Assembly (NCBI GenBank): GCA_943787185.1
Contig: CALSLL010000002.1
Span: 372,001 to 436,000, forward strand
Length of the DNA stretch: 64,000 bases
Direction: 5' to 3'
Source of the DNA: UBA10349 sp003485905
GTDB lineage: Bacteria > Pseudomonadota > Gammaproteobacteria > Arenicellales > Arenicellaceae
In this document: piece after piece, positions 25,374-34,841 of the stretch
Numbering within the stretch: position 1 is the first letter of the stretch
Layout of the letters: each line of letters begins with the position of its first letter
Notes under the pieces: model-generated
Told to the model about the DNA's origin: nothing
Seen by the model: only the letters and a program-made list of their open reading frames with translations
The model's database searches: none
Translations under genes and position numbers: made by a program

Positions 25374-26468
25374 ATGAAGGTTAATATAATAGGTAAAGTT
25401 CTTGTGGGTCTGGCTTTTGCGCAGGTCTTGGTATCGGTGACATATGCTCAGGAACAGGCGCCGGCATTGCGGCGTACGCCAATTGATCAAGTCCCCGAGT
25501 GGACGATTACACATATAAATGGGGGGGCGTATCAGGCGACCACCAATGCGCACGGTACCGTGTTTGTCGTGACGTCTGAAGGAATTATATTGGCAGATCC
25601 GTTGAGCTTCGAGTTTGCAACCTGGCTAAAAGGTGAGTTTGCTACCCGTTTCGGCGTGCCGGTTAAATATGTCGTGTACAGCCATTATCATTGGGATCAT
25701 GCTTCTGGTGGCGAAGTATTTGCAGATACGGCGCAATTTATCGGTCACGCGAATTTGCCTCAGTACCTAGACTTCCCACCCGAATCTACCACCTTATTGG
25801 ATGTTGTCGGACAATATGAGCCGGTCGCGGCATTGGATGTGAATGGAAATGGATTGGTAGAGCTGAGCGAGGCGCCCTTGGACATACAGCGTTTTCCAGG
25901 CTCAAAGCAAAGCATATTCGAAGGATTTGATGCTAACAAGGATGGCGTGCTCACTGGGGCGGAAGTGGTGCGTGGACCGCTTAGCTATGTTTACCCGCCA
26001 AATATCACTTACACAGATGAAATTGAGATCACCCTTGGTGGCCAACGCGTGAACTTGTTGTGGGTCGGTGATATGAATCATTCTAGCGACACCAGTTTGA
26101 TTACCTTTCCAGACGATGATGTGATGTTGATCGTAGATTATATTTCTTTCAGGCTTCCGAATCGCGAAATGGATTATGAACTTGGGAAATTTGAGGGATG
26201 GATGACAGCCATCCGTACAACGGAGGAAGAAGCAAAAAAGTATAAGTTTGTCGCCACTGGACATGGGCCTGTAGGTACTTGGGAAGGTGTCACTGTTTGG
26301 CGAGAGTACTTGGAGGAATTGCGTGCTGAGGTGGAATCCGGAATTGCAGCAGGCCAGTCGCTAGCAGAGATGCAGCAGAGTATAAAAATGGAAAAGTATA
26401 GTGAATCAGAGGGCTTCGACTGGGTCGATGAGAATGTTCTGGGTATGTATCACTTTTTAACTGACTAA
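25374..26468 (+). CDS. Exported metallo-beta-lactamase-fold hydrolase with two EF-hand loops
   Basis: 364 residues with a signal peptide (cleavage after TYA, residue 25). The metal motif HYHWDH occupies 104-109. Between this and the later metal ligands, two canonical 12-residue EF-hand loops occur: DVNGNGLVELSE (155-166) and DANKDGVLTGAE (186-197). Each has acidic or Asn residues at positions 1, 3 and 5, Gly at 6, a hydrophobic at 8 and Glu at 12. Later landmarks include GDMNHSSDTSL and the C-terminal ATGHGPVGTW, which fit the His ligand near the end of the fold. Function is unknown; the MBL fold covers thioesterases, lactonases and phosphodiesterases. It is monocistronic by position and follows the cyclase gene by 212 bp. 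Confidence 0.85.
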   Translation: MKVNIIGKVLVGLAFAQVLVSVTYAQEQAPALRRTPIDQVPEWTITHINGGAYQATTNAHGTVFVVTSEGIILADPLSFEFATWLKGEFATRFGVPVKYVVYSHYHWDHASGGEVFADTAQFIGHANLPQYLDFPPESTTLLDVVGQYEPVAALDVNGNGLVELSEAPLDIQRFPGSKQSIFEGFDANKDGVLTGAEVVRGPLSYVYPPNITYTDEIEITLGGQRVNLLWVGDMNHSSDTSLITFPDDDVMLIVDYISFRLPNREMDYELGKFEGWMTAIRTTEEEAKKYKFVATGHGPVGTWEGVTVWREYLEELRAEVESGIAAGQSLAEMQQSIKMEKYSESEGFDWVDENVLGMYHFLTD

Positions 26469-26854
26469 TGCTATAGCGCTGAATAAATCGGCGTAACTTT
26501 TGTTGTTTGGTAGTTCTCACCGTCAGTGCGTTATGTACCGAAGGTGGCCCACTATATGGTGAATGTTTTTGCGATTATTGGCGTAGTGCGCTTGAAAAAA
26601 AAGCTAATTTCGTGTGTTGCTATTTTTATTCCACATTAGACTCATCAATTATTTGACTGGAAAAAGTGCTAATAAATATAGATTTACATAGGATTTGTAA
26701 AATAAAAATTCACTGTCGTAGGGTTCGTAAGGAATGCATTATTAACGGATCAACATGTTTGTAAGTGTCTGAAATAACTGTATAATTACCTTAATATGAT
26801 CGTTCTCGCCAATGTAGCTGAGCGGAAGTTGAAAAGCTGGTGTAAGGTAAGGTA
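26469..26854 (+). other. 386-bp AT-rich intergenic region
   Basis: No gene, tRNA or terminator with a T-tract is visible. Two promoter-like elements face the SPOR-domain gene: a distal TTGACT/TATAGA pair (26653-26682, 18-bp spacer) and the proximal pair listed separately. Confidence 0.5.
26759..26786 (+). promoter_or_regulatory. Putative promoter of the zinc-ribbon/SPOR gene
   Basis: TTGTAA (26759-26764) and a perfect TATAAT (26781-26786) lie 16 bp apart. Transcription would begin about 60 nt before the ATG at 26855. Confidence 0.45.
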
Positions 26855-28225
26855 ATGAGTACAGGGGCTAAAGATATTCATCGCCTGCGAGATTGGGATG
26901 ACGACGACTATTCAGAGGGGTTCTCTGAATATTTATCTGAGCAAGGTGATTCTGTGGGGGATGTCTACGATACTCTGATATGCCGCACCTGCAATGAAGG
27001 GCAGGTACGTAGGGTATGGCATGCTGGTTTCGATCGTTTTATTCAAGTAGTACTGCCGTTCGATAAATACCGCTGTAAGTCTTGCGGAGCAACGCGTTGG
27101 CACTTTAATCATTTTAGAGGTTTCACGGCGAGTACTTTTGTACTGTATGCCGTTTCTATGGCGCTTGTTTTGTTTCTTGGCACAACCACTTTGGGAATAT
27201 TGTTGGATCGACAAAATCTAGCTGATTCTGGATTACAAGCTTCTACTATCGATGGTTCCGGCAGCGGCTCGAGTTTGGTAGTTGCAAGTGTTAAAGGTGG
27301 CGATTCCGTTACGGTAAGCAATCGGCACGATAATAATGGTAGTTCAACGAGCGCAGGATTGACTTTGCAGGATTCAGGCTCAGGTAATAGCACGCTAACT
27401 CCGGTATCGGCAGATACTGTCGCTTCCCCGACAAGTCGGTTTGATGAGATTGTAGATAATCCATTGTCTAACACCTTATTTGAACCAATCGAGGAAATCG
27501 AACCGGCAGCGGTTGACGATGAAGCAGGAGCAGGGGTGGTGTTGTTACCCGCTGCATTTCGTATTACTTTTGTTCCCGATGAAGCGGCTTTATTAGAGAC
27601 GGCAGATTCAGGTTTAGACGCGTCGCAAGACCTCAGCTCTGTTCAAAAAAAGGTTGCAGGCGCCCCAGAAGAGTTGGAGTTAAGTATTATCGATGCACCG
27701 GAAAACTCCATTGAGCTTGAATTAGATGATGCTCAAGAAGTTACGGTTGATCAGGCGACTAACGCTTTAGATGTCGTCACAGCTGAAATTGATATGGAGA
27801 ATGCAGTTCCAATACCGATCACAAATTCGTCATCGGAGGTACCGACAACTGTAGAAGCAAATTTGACGCCTACTATACTGGCTGACGAAAATTCGACTAA
27901 TGGCAATACTTGGCTGTTTGCAATGCCCGAAACTAATTACACAGCACAGTTGGGCAGTTTTAATAGTTTGGCGGCGGCTGAAGGTTTTGTGGCTGAAAAT
28001 GAACTGGTTGTTTCTAAAACACATATTTTAGAAACAGTAAGTAACGATAAGACTTGGTTTTACGTACTTTACGATAGCTTTGCCTTGCAAGGTGATGCCG
28101 AGGTGGCCGTGCATAGGCTAGGAATAACCGAGCCCTGGATTCGCAAAATTAGTGTTTTACAGGACAAGCGATGTGATAGTTGGGAAACTACCAATGAGAG
28201 CGCTTTTAACGCAAACTGTCGGTAG
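26855..28225 (+). CDS. Zinc-ribbon/transmembrane/SPOR-domain protein
   Basis: 456 residues in a type II-like layout. An acidic N-terminus is followed by a possible zinc ribbon (C43-x2-C46 and C74-x2-C77), one transmembrane helix (about 94-117), a long Ser/Thr/Asp/Glu-rich, low-hydrophobicity stretch, and a C-terminal SPOR-like domain (about 355-435: YTAQLGSFNSLAAAEGFV ... WFYVLYDSFALQGDAEVAV). SPOR domains bind denuded peptidoglycan glycan at division sites, so the protein would link a cytosolic metal-binding domain to the cell wall. E. coli DedD and FtsN have similar topology without a zinc ribbon. Neighbours do not indicate a pathway. The start is supported by AAGGTAAGG shortly before the ATG. 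Confidence 0.72.
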   Translation: MSTGAKDIHRLRDWDDDDYSEGFSEYLSEQGDSVGDVYDTLICRTCNEGQVRRVWHAGFDRFIQVVLPFDKYRCKSCGATRWHFNHFRGFTASTFVLYAVSMALVLFLGTTTLGILLDRQNLADSGLQASTIDGSGSGSSLVVASVKGGDSVTVSNRHDNNGSSTSAGLTLQDSGSGNSTLTPVSADTVASPTSRFDEIVDNPLSNTLFEPIEEIEPAAVDDEAGAGVVLLPAAFRITFVPDEAALLETADSGLDASQDLSSVQKKVAGAPEELELSIIDAPENSIELELDDAQEVTVDQATNALDVVTAEIDMENAVPIPITNSSSEVPTTVEANLTPTILADENSTNGNTWLFAMPETNYTAQLGSFNSLAAAEGFVAENELVVSKTHILETVSNDKTWFYVLYDSFALQGDAEVAVHRLGITEPWIRKISVLQDKRCDSWETTNESAFNANCR

Positions 28226-28368
28226 CTGCGGCTGTATAAGCGCCTTGGCCTCATAGGGGGCAGCAGCATTTTGCGCGAGTACACGCGTATTTAATTTGTA
28301 CTAACTTTAATACGATTTAGTCTCCTATTAAACGAGATGGTCGTGTTCGGGTCACAATAGGTTGCGCG

Positions 28369-29148
28369 ATGAATGAAAACCCCCTTGTTGTTCACATGTT
28401 TCCTTGCCTGTCAGATAACTATGGTTATTTGATCCATGATCCTGAATCTGGAATGACAGCGACAATTGACACCCCTGATGCCGACGAAATTTGTCGTCAA
28501 CTAATTAAACAGGATTGGCAATTAAGTCATATTCTAAACACACACCACCATAGTGATCATGTTGGGGGGAACCAACAATTAAAGCAGCAGACTGGATGCG
28601 AAGTGATTGGGCCGCGCGCTGATGCCAGCCGTATTCCCGGCATTGATGTCCAGTTCGCTGATGGCGATATTTTTCAATTCGGTCGATTTTCGGCAACTAT
28701 ATATGACACTCCAGGGCATACGCGTGGTCATATTGCTTATCATTTTTTTGATGCGCATGTTGCGTTTGTTGGAGACACGCTGTTTGCTCTCGGGTGTGGA
28801 CGTTTGTTTGAAGGCACGCCAGCACAAATGTGGAATTCTTTACAAAAAATAATGCGATGGGATGATGAGACATTGATCTACTGCGCTCACGAATATACAC
28901 AGGCAAACGCGCGATTTGCTATATCAATTGAGCCAGAGAATGAGCAGTTGCAGCAGCGGATAGAATGGATCGATCAGCAGCGAAAGCAAAGTCTTCCAAC
29001 GGTTCCTTCGACACTAGGTACGGAGAAGGCAACTAACCCTTTCTTGCGACCTGACAGCGAACAGATACAAGCATCAATAGGGGTTAAAGGATCCCTAGTG
29101 GAAGTCTTCGCACGCACGCGTGAACTTAAAGATCAGTTTCGCGGATAA
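28369..29148 (+). CDS. gloB: Hydroxyacylglutathione hydrolase (glyoxalase II)
   Basis: 259 residues, the usual glyoxalase II length. THHHSDHVGGN (58-68) carries the binuclear zinc ligands His59, His61, Asp63 and His64; further ligands are in DTPGHTRGHIAYH, FVGDTLFALGCGRLFEGT and YCAHEYTQANARFA. The C-terminal glutathione-binding part ends FLRPD...EVFARTRELKDQF, matching GloB. It hydrolyses S-lactoylglutathione to D-lactate and glutathione in methylglyoxal detoxification, in the cytoplasm. No partner gloA is seen nearby. Confidence 0.95.
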   Translation: MNENPLVVHMFPCLSDNYGYLIHDPESGMTATIDTPDADEICRQLIKQDWQLSHILNTHHHSDHVGGNQQLKQQTGCEVIGPRADASRIPGIDVQFADGDIFQFGRFSATIYDTPGHTRGHIAYHFFDAHVAFVGDTLFALGCGRLFEGTPAQMWNSLQKIMRWDDETLIYCAHEYTQANARFAISIEPENEQLQQRIEWIDQQRKQSLPTVPSTLGTEKATNPFLRPDSEQIQASIGVKGSLVEVFARTRELKDQFRG

Positions 29149-29195
29149 ACCTGCCGTTTTTGACAACTGATTGCCGCTAACCGCGACATGCAATT

Positions 29196-31709
29196 TTACG
29201 CAGAGATATCTCTAAGCGATTGCAACGGAGGTGTTGTGACCACTGGCAAGCTGCGTGCAATTCCCAAAAGGCCAATTACACCGGCGCCTACGATTAATGC
29301 CGCAGGCCAGAGCTCGGGGTGAAGTCGGGCATCTAATTCAAATGCCTGGGTTTGTAGCACTGCTATAACCCCTTCAGCGCACAGGATGCCGGTGACAGCG
29401 GACAGGATGCCTAAACTTAAAAACTCTACTGATAGAGATCCAATAATGAGTGTACGTGAACTGCCAAGCGTACGAAGTATGGCTGATTCATGCTTCCTCT
29501 GATCAAGTGAGCTACCAATGGTGGCAAATAAAACGAGCAGTCCACAACCTAGAATCATCCAGACCATCAGTTCCAATCCGCTGGAAAGACGTTCGATTAG
29601 TCCACGTATTCTATTCAATATCTCATCAATCTGTATGGTAACTGCTGTTGGTAGTTGACGTGCCATGGCATTGGCGAACTCACCGCGATCATCGGGTAAG
29701 TGGGCACCGCTTAGCCATGTAGATGGGTATCCATCCAGTGTGCCCGGAGAAAAAATGTAGAAAAAGTTTGGAGTCATATTGTCCCAGTTAACCACCCGGA
29801 TACTCGCGATGGCTGCGGTTAGAGGTAGACCTCCAATACTAAATTGCATGGTGTCCCCTGGTCCGACACCTAAGTCTGTAGCCATTTCCTCTTCTATAGA
29901 CACATAACCAGGCTGCAAAGTACCCTCAGCAGAATTCCACCACTCTCCGTCAATTATAGTGTTTCCTTCAGGTAGATCTGGCGCCCAGGTAAAATTTATC
30001 TCACGGTCGCCATCTTCTATTTCGTCCAACTCTTCGAGGGTTAGCTTTTTATTATTAACGTGAGAAAACCGCCCTCTGACCATAGGATACCAAGGTACTT
30101 CGGAGGAGCCGCTGTATTCGAATAACAGACTCTTTGCCGTATCAAGATCTGGCTCTGAAACATTCATGATGAAATAGTTTGGCGCATCTACGGGGATTTG
30201 ATCTTTCCAGTCTTGGATCAAGCTGGTTTGTAGCGCGACAATGATAGTCAATAGCATTATCGTCATTGAAAATGCCACTAACTGCAGTAGGGTATGTGAT
30301 TTTCTGCGCCACAAATTGTTAAAACCAAGTCTCCAATAACTGCCGCCCCAATGGCCGAATTTTCGACCCATACCAAGTAGAGTTAATGAAACCGTGCCAC
30401 AGATTAGCGCCGCAGCGAACGTGCCGCCTAAAAACGCAACTGCAAAAATTGCACTGCTGTACCAGAAAACCAATGTTGCGATTGCGATTATACCAATCGT
30501 TATTCGAACGGAGGTGGATGCCAGCGCGTTTGGTAAATCTCGACGCAACACTCTTAATGGAGCAATTTTTGGCAGGTTCCATAGAGGAGGCAAGGCAAAT
30601 CCAACAATACAAATTAACCCAGTTAACAATGCCAAAATTAAGGGTTGAGCCGTGGCATCAGGTAAGTATACCGAAAGCAACTCAGCCGCGATGGTTGCGA
30701 GCGAATAGTGAATTAGCCACCCCAATGCTAGTCCGATAGCACAGGCTATCGCACCTAGAATCAATATTTGAAGCATTAACCAGGTTCTTACCGACTTGGC
30801 GGATTGCCCCCAGGCCTTCATTAAAGCGATACGATCTGTCAATCGCGAGGCGTATTGTTGGCTAGCAAGAGCTAGAGCGATGCTAGCGAGGATGACCCCA
30901 ATTGCCCCCGCAAGAAGAAGGAAGTTCGTGCCTCTATCGACTGCTCGATTGAGTCGACGTTCTGAATTTGCAGGTGTACGCACTTCTTCATGGATACTTC
31001 CGTTCACATCGAACCAGGCTTGGAAACCCTCAACCTGTTCTTTTTCACCAGCGACCAAAAAACGATTACTCACTCGACTTCCGGGCAAAACTAAACCAGT
31101 AGCCTGTAGGTCTGCGATATTCATCATTACGTGACCATTGAACATCGAGAACCCAGTATCAGCATCCGGTTCGTGGCGAACGATTTCTGATACTTTTAAA
31201 TTGAGTGCTCCAATTTCAAGCAGGTCACCAATATTAATCTCCAACAGAGATAATAACCGAGGCTCAATCCAAGCCGTACCGATGCTTGGGGTTCTTGCTG
31301 TTACTACTGCCTCACCGGTATTTAGATCCTCAATTTCGAGTTCGCCACGTAAAGGGTAACTTTCGGATACAGCTTTAAGTTCTATGAGCGTGCTTTTTTC
31401 ACCCGCATAAGCAATGGTGCGAAGCTCTGTGACGTAGGCAGTTTGCAGCTGCAACTGGTCGGCGGCGGCTATTAGTTCTGGTCTGATATCCTGCCCACTG
31501 CGGACGAGCAGATCTGACGCAATAAACGTACCTAGGTCACGCTCCAGGCTTTGTTCTACACGATTGGCAAGTGTTGCGACGGCTGCTACAACGGCAACCG
31601 CGACAACTAAAGCTGAAAAAACCAAGTTAAGTTGGCCACCGCGCCAGTCGCGCCACAGCATACGCAGTGCTGTTTTTATATCAGTAATTAGAGTGGTTTC
31701 AGGATTCAT
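29196..31709 (-). CDS. ABC transporter permease, FtsX/YbbP family
   Basis: 837 residues with two FtsX domains: an N-terminal helix (LVFSALVVAVAVVAAVATLA), a large periplasmic domain, a helix bundle around 270-490, a second periplasmic domain, and C-terminal helices (LMVWMILGCGLLVLFATIG onward). The layout and size match E. coli YbbP. Its start overlaps the ATPase stop by 4 bp (31706-31709), and the pair is divergent from the tesA-type gene, the conserved ybbP-ybbA-tesA arrangement of gammaproteobacteria. The substrate is not known; related systems handle lipids or lipoproteins or work mechanically on the envelope. Confidence 0.92.
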   Translation of the reverse strand: MNPETTLITDIKTALRMLWRDWRGGQLNLVFSALVVAVAVVAAVATLANRVEQSLERDLGTFIASDLLVRSGQDIRPELIAAADQLQLQTAYVTELRTIAYAGEKSTLIELKAVSESYPLRGELEIEDLNTGEAVVTARTPSIGTAWIEPRLLSLLEINIGDLLEIGALNLKVSEIVRHEPDADTGFSMFNGHVMMNIADLQATGLVLPGSRVSNRFLVAGEKEQVEGFQAWFDVNGSIHEEVRTPANSERRLNRAVDRGTNFLLLAGAIGVILASIALALASQQYASRLTDRIALMKAWGQSAKSVRTWLMLQILILGAIACAIGLALGWLIHYSLATIAAELLSVYLPDATAQPLILALLTGLICIVGFALPPLWNLPKIAPLRVLRRDLPNALASTSVRITIGIIAIATLVFWYSSAIFAVAFLGGTFAAALICGTVSLTLLGMGRKFGHWGGSYWRLGFNNLWRRKSHTLLQLVAFSMTIMLLTIIVALQTSLIQDWKDQIPVDAPNYFIMNVSEPDLDTAKSLLFEYSGSSEVPWYPMVRGRFSHVNNKKLTLEELDEIEDGDREINFTWAPDLPEGNTIIDGEWWNSAEGTLQPGYVSIEEEMATDLGVGPGDTMQFSIGGLPLTAAIASIRVVNWDNMTPNFFYIFSPGTLDGYPSTWLSGAHLPDDRGEFANAMARQLPTAVTIQIDEILNRIRGLIERLSSGLELMVWMILGCGLLVLFATIGSSLDQRKHESAILRTLGSSRTLIIGSLSVEFLSLGILSAVTGILCAEGVIAVLQTQAFELDARLHPELWPAALIVGAGVIGLLGIARSLPVVTTPPLQSLRDISA

Positions 31710-32371
31710 GAATCGACGGCCACTTCTCCACCATCAATCACCAAGCGTGAATCGCAGCGATCGGCTAAGCGATGTTCGTGCGTAACCAAAACCAAGGTAG
31801 TTTGTTGTTCTCTATTCATATCGAATAGAAGATCAGCAATTTGCCCTCCCGTTTTACTGTCTAGATTTCCTGTCGGTTCGTCCGCGAATAAGATTTTAGG
31901 TTCGCAGGCAAACGCGCGTGCAATAGCAACTCGTTGTTGCTCACCGCCTGACATTTGTTTAGGGTAATGAGTAAGACGTTCCGCTAAGCCAACTTTGCTC
32001 AAGTATTCCTTGGCCATTTCCGTCGCTCGCTTGCGGCCGGTAAGTTCCAACGGCAATGAAACGTTTTCGATTGCAGATAACCCAGGTAGTAACTGAAAAG
32101 TCTGAAAGACAAACCCAACAAACTCAGCGCGGACTTTAGCACGCTGTTCCTCGTTCATATCCGTTATACAATACTGCCCCAAATTGATGCTTCCGGTAGA
32201 TGGTGTGTCGAGCCCGGCTAATAATCCTAGCAGGGTCGATTTCCCCGCACCTGAAGGACCAATAATTGCAAGGCTGTCACCATCATTGACCGATAGTGAA
32301 ACGTGGTTGAGAATAGTGAGCTCACCGGTAGCTGTAGGAACAATTTTGCTGACATTGTCTGCGATAATCAT
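31706..32371 (-). CDS. ABC transporter ATP-binding protein, YbbA/LolD type
   Basis: 221-residue ATPase with Walker A GPSGAGKST, signature MSGGEQQRVAIARAFA, Walker B ILFADEPTGNLD and switch His in VLVTHEHRLADRC. The PTGNLDSKTG extension is typical of the MacB/LolD/YbbA group that partners FtsX-type permeases. It is translationally coupled to the permease gene by a 4-bp overlap and lies 70 bp from the divergent esterase gene. Confidence 0.93.
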   Translation of the reverse strand: MIIADNVSKIVPTATGELTILNHVSLSVNDGDSLAIIGPSGAGKSTLLGLLAGLDTPSTGSINLGQYCITDMNEEQRAKVRAEFVGFVFQTFQLLPGLSAIENVSLPLELTGRKRATEMAKEYLSKVGLAERLTHYPKQMSGGEQQRVAIARAFACEPKILFADEPTGNLDSKTGGQIADLLFDMNREQQTTLVLVTHEHRLADRCDSRLVIDGGEVAVDS

Positions 32372-32441
32372 ACGGCTGAATCGATAGGTTAGTGATAATT
32401 ACTTAGGGCGAGATGATATCAATATCTGGTGTACTAAAAAT

Positions 32442-33059
32442 ATGAAATTTGTAACTGTATATATCAGTGTATTGTTTTTGGCACTGACCATTTCTAGCTC
32501 ACCTGCATATGCCAAACAGATTCTGGTTTTTGGCGATAGCTTAAGTTCTGGGTATGGCATTTCGGAGAATGAAGGTTGGGTTGCAAAGTTAGCAGTCCTT
32601 TTGGAAGCTGAGCATCAAGTTGCAAACGCTAGCGTGAGTGGAGAAGATACCGTAACGGGACTTGCTAGGCTGCCGGCTCTCTTGGAATTGAACAAGCCAG
32701 ATGTAGTGATTATAGAGTTGGGGGGTAATGATGGCCTCCGAGCCTACCAACTTGAAAAAACACGTGACAACTTGGACAAGATGATTAGTTTGGCAAAGCA
32801 AGCTGACGTTCGGGTGGTGCTAGCAGGGATCCGAGTTCCTCCAAATTATGGCCCGAGGTATACACAAGGATTCGCTAAACTGTTTCCAGAATTAGCTCGT
32901 GAACAAGAGGTGGCGTATTTAGATATGTATATTGAAAATATCGCACTTGACCCTAGTAAAATGCAGGGTGATGGAATACATCCCGCGGCAATAGCACAGC
33001 CGGAAATTGCAAGCTACGTCCATACTTTCTTGATGAACGAGAACTTGTTAAGTGAGTAG
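32442..33059 (+). CDS. tesA: Periplasmic GDSL esterase/lysophospholipase TesA-like
   Basis: 205 residues with a signal peptide ending AYA (residue 24). The SGNH blocks are complete: FGDSLSSGYG (nucleophile Ser), the Gly in ASVSGEDT, GGNDGLRAY (block III) and DGIHPAA (block V Asp/His). E. coli TesA acts as thioesterase, arylesterase and lysophospholipase L1 in the periplasm. It is divergent from the ybbA/ybbP-type pair, as in E. coli and Pseudomonas, which supports orthology. Confidence 0.92.
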   Translation: MKFVTVYISVLFLALTISSSPAYAKQILVFGDSLSSGYGISENEGWVAKLAVLLEAEHQVANASVSGEDTVTGLARLPALLELNKPDVVIIELGGNDGLRAYQLEKTRDNLDKMISLAKQADVRVVLAGIRVPPNYGPRYTQGFAKLFPELAREQEVAYLDMYIENIALDPSKMQGDGIHPAAIAQPEIASYVHTFLMNENLLSE

Positions 33060-33179
33060 CGGTGGGCTTACTCCTGTAGGCCTAATATTCCTATACACTG
33101 CATACGCTAGCTAATAGAATTCCTCTCCTAAAATAAATCAGTTAAACGGCCCAATTGAGGGCCGGTATCAAAGGTTCCT

Positions 33180-34841
33180 ATGGCTCAATACGTATATACA
33201 ATGAACGGCGTAGGCAAGATTGTGCCGCCAAAACGTGAGATTTTGAAGGACATTTCGTTGTCATTTTTTCCCGGTGCAAAAATCGGTGTACTGGGCCTAA
33301 ATGGGTCAGGTAAATCTACTTTGTTGAAAATTATGGCGGGATTGGATACCGATATTATTGGTGAAGCTAGACCAATGCCGGATATCAATGTCGGTTATTT
33401 GCCTCAGGAGCCAGAGTTAAATGCGGATAAAGATGTTCGTGGAAATGTGGAAGAAGGCCTGAGCGAACCGTTAAATGCGCTGCGGGAACTAGATGTCGTA
33501 TTTGCCGCCTATGCCGAACCAGATGCCGATTTTGACGCGTTGGCAAAAAAGCAGGGCGAACTTGAAGGTGTCGTCCAGGCATGGGATGCACACAATATAC
33601 CTAACGCTTTAGAGCGGGCGGCAGATGCATTACGGTTGCCACCTTGGGATACTTCGATTGATACATTGTCTGGTGGAGAAAAGCGCCGGGTAGCATTATG
33701 TCGCTTGTTACTCTCCAAGCCAGACATGTTACTGCTCGATGAGCCGACAAATCATTTGGATGCCGAATCGGTATTTTGGCTTGAACGGTTTCTAAAGGGG
33801 TTTGAAGGTACAGTGGTTGCTGTTACACATGATCGTTATTTCCTAGATAATGTCGCTGGTTGGATATTGGAACTCGATCGTGGTCGAGGCATTCCATTCG
33901 AAGGTAACTATTCAGGTTGGTTGGAACAGCGTGAAAAACGTCTAGAACATGAAGAGAAACTGGAAACGTCAAGATTAAAAGCTGTTCAGCAAGAATTGGA
34001 GTGGGTGAGAACTAATCCTAAAGGACGTCAGTCAAAAAGTAAGGCCAGACTTGCACGCTTTGATGAGCTAAATTCAAAGGATTATCAGCAGCGCAATGAA
34101 ACAAACGAGATTTATATACCGCCGGGTGAGCGTCTTGGTAATCAAGTTATAGAGTTTCGCTCAGTTAGTAAGGCATTTGGCGATCAGGTGTTGTTCAGCG
34201 ATTTAAGTTTTGCGGTTCCAGCGGGCGGGATCGTAGGGATTATTGGTGGTAACGGCGCGGGTAAATCAACATTATTTCGGATGATCGCAGGTGAAGAAAC
34301 ACCAGATGAGGGTACAGTAACTATGGGCGAGAGTGTTCAGGTTGCGTACGTGGAACAAGGGCGAGAACAGCTTCAAAATGATAAAACGGTATGGGAAGCA
34401 GTGTCTGGTGGTGCTGATCTTATTGAAGTTGGTGCTTATCAAATAAATTCACGAGCGTATGTTGGGCGATTTAATTTTAAAGGCTCTGATCAACAAAAGC
34501 TCGTGGGGCAATTATCTGGTGGTGAGCGCGGTCGCTTACATTTAGCGAATACGCTTAAGCAAGGAGCAAATGTATTGCTGCTTGATGAACCATCAAACGA
34601 TCTTGATGTGGAGACATTGAGAGCGCTGGAGGAAGCAATATTAGCCTTTCCCGGGACAGTTATGGTGATTTCACATGATCGATGGTTTCTTGATAGAGTG
34701 GCCAGCCATGTATTAGCTTTTGAGGGTAATAGTGAGGTAGTGTTTTATGAAGGCAACTTTACTGATTACCATGAAGACTTAAACCATCGAAAAGGTGATC
34801 AGGCGGAACCACGCCGTATGCAATACCGGAAGCTAGGTTAG
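33180..34841 (+). CDS. ettA: Energy-dependent translational throttle protein EttA
   Basis: 553 residues, a cytosolic ABC-F ATPase with two nucleotide-binding domains. The N-terminus MAQYVYTMNGVGKIVPPKR is diagnostic for EttA. Walker A motifs are GLNGSGKST and GGNGAGKST, signatures LSGGEKRRVALCR and LSGGERGRLHLAN, and Walker B/His switch segments LLLDEPTNHLD and LLLDEPSNDLD. The arm/linker region is between the two domains (about 240-320). EttA binds the ribosomal E site and couples initiation to energy state. The downstream HIT gene begins on the last base of its stop codon. Confidence 0.96.
   Translation: MAQYVYTMNGVGKIVPPKREILKDISLSFFPGAKIGVLGLNGSGKSTLLKIMAGLDTDIIGEARPMPDINVGYLPQEPELNADKDVRGNVEEGLSEPLNALRELDVVFAAYAEPDADFDALAKKQGELEGVVQAWDAHNIPNALERAADALRLPPWDTSIDTLSGGEKRRVALCRLLLSKPDMLLLDEPTNHLDAESVFWLERFLKGFEGTVVAVTHDRYFLDNVAGWILELDRGRGIPFEGNYSGWLEQREKRLEHEEKLETSRLKAVQQELEWVRTNPKGRQSKSKARLARFDELNSKDYQQRNETNEIYIPPGERLGNQVIEFRSVSKAFGDQVLFSDLSFAVPAGGIVGIIGGNGAGKSTLFRMIAGEETPDEGTVTMGESVQVAYVEQGREQLQNDKTVWEAVSGGADLIEVGAYQINSRAYVGRFNFKGSDQQKLVGQLSGGERGRLHLANTLKQGANVLLLDEPSNDLDVETLRALEEAILAFPGTVMVISHDRWFLDRVASHVLAFEGNSEVVFYEGNFTDYHEDLNHRKGDQAEPRRMQYRKLG

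Noticed and set aside
26469..26854. Possible small RNA or tRNA in the AT-rich gap
   Set aside because: No cloverleaf, no T-tract hairpin and no conserved motif are visible; only promoter-like boxes can be supported.
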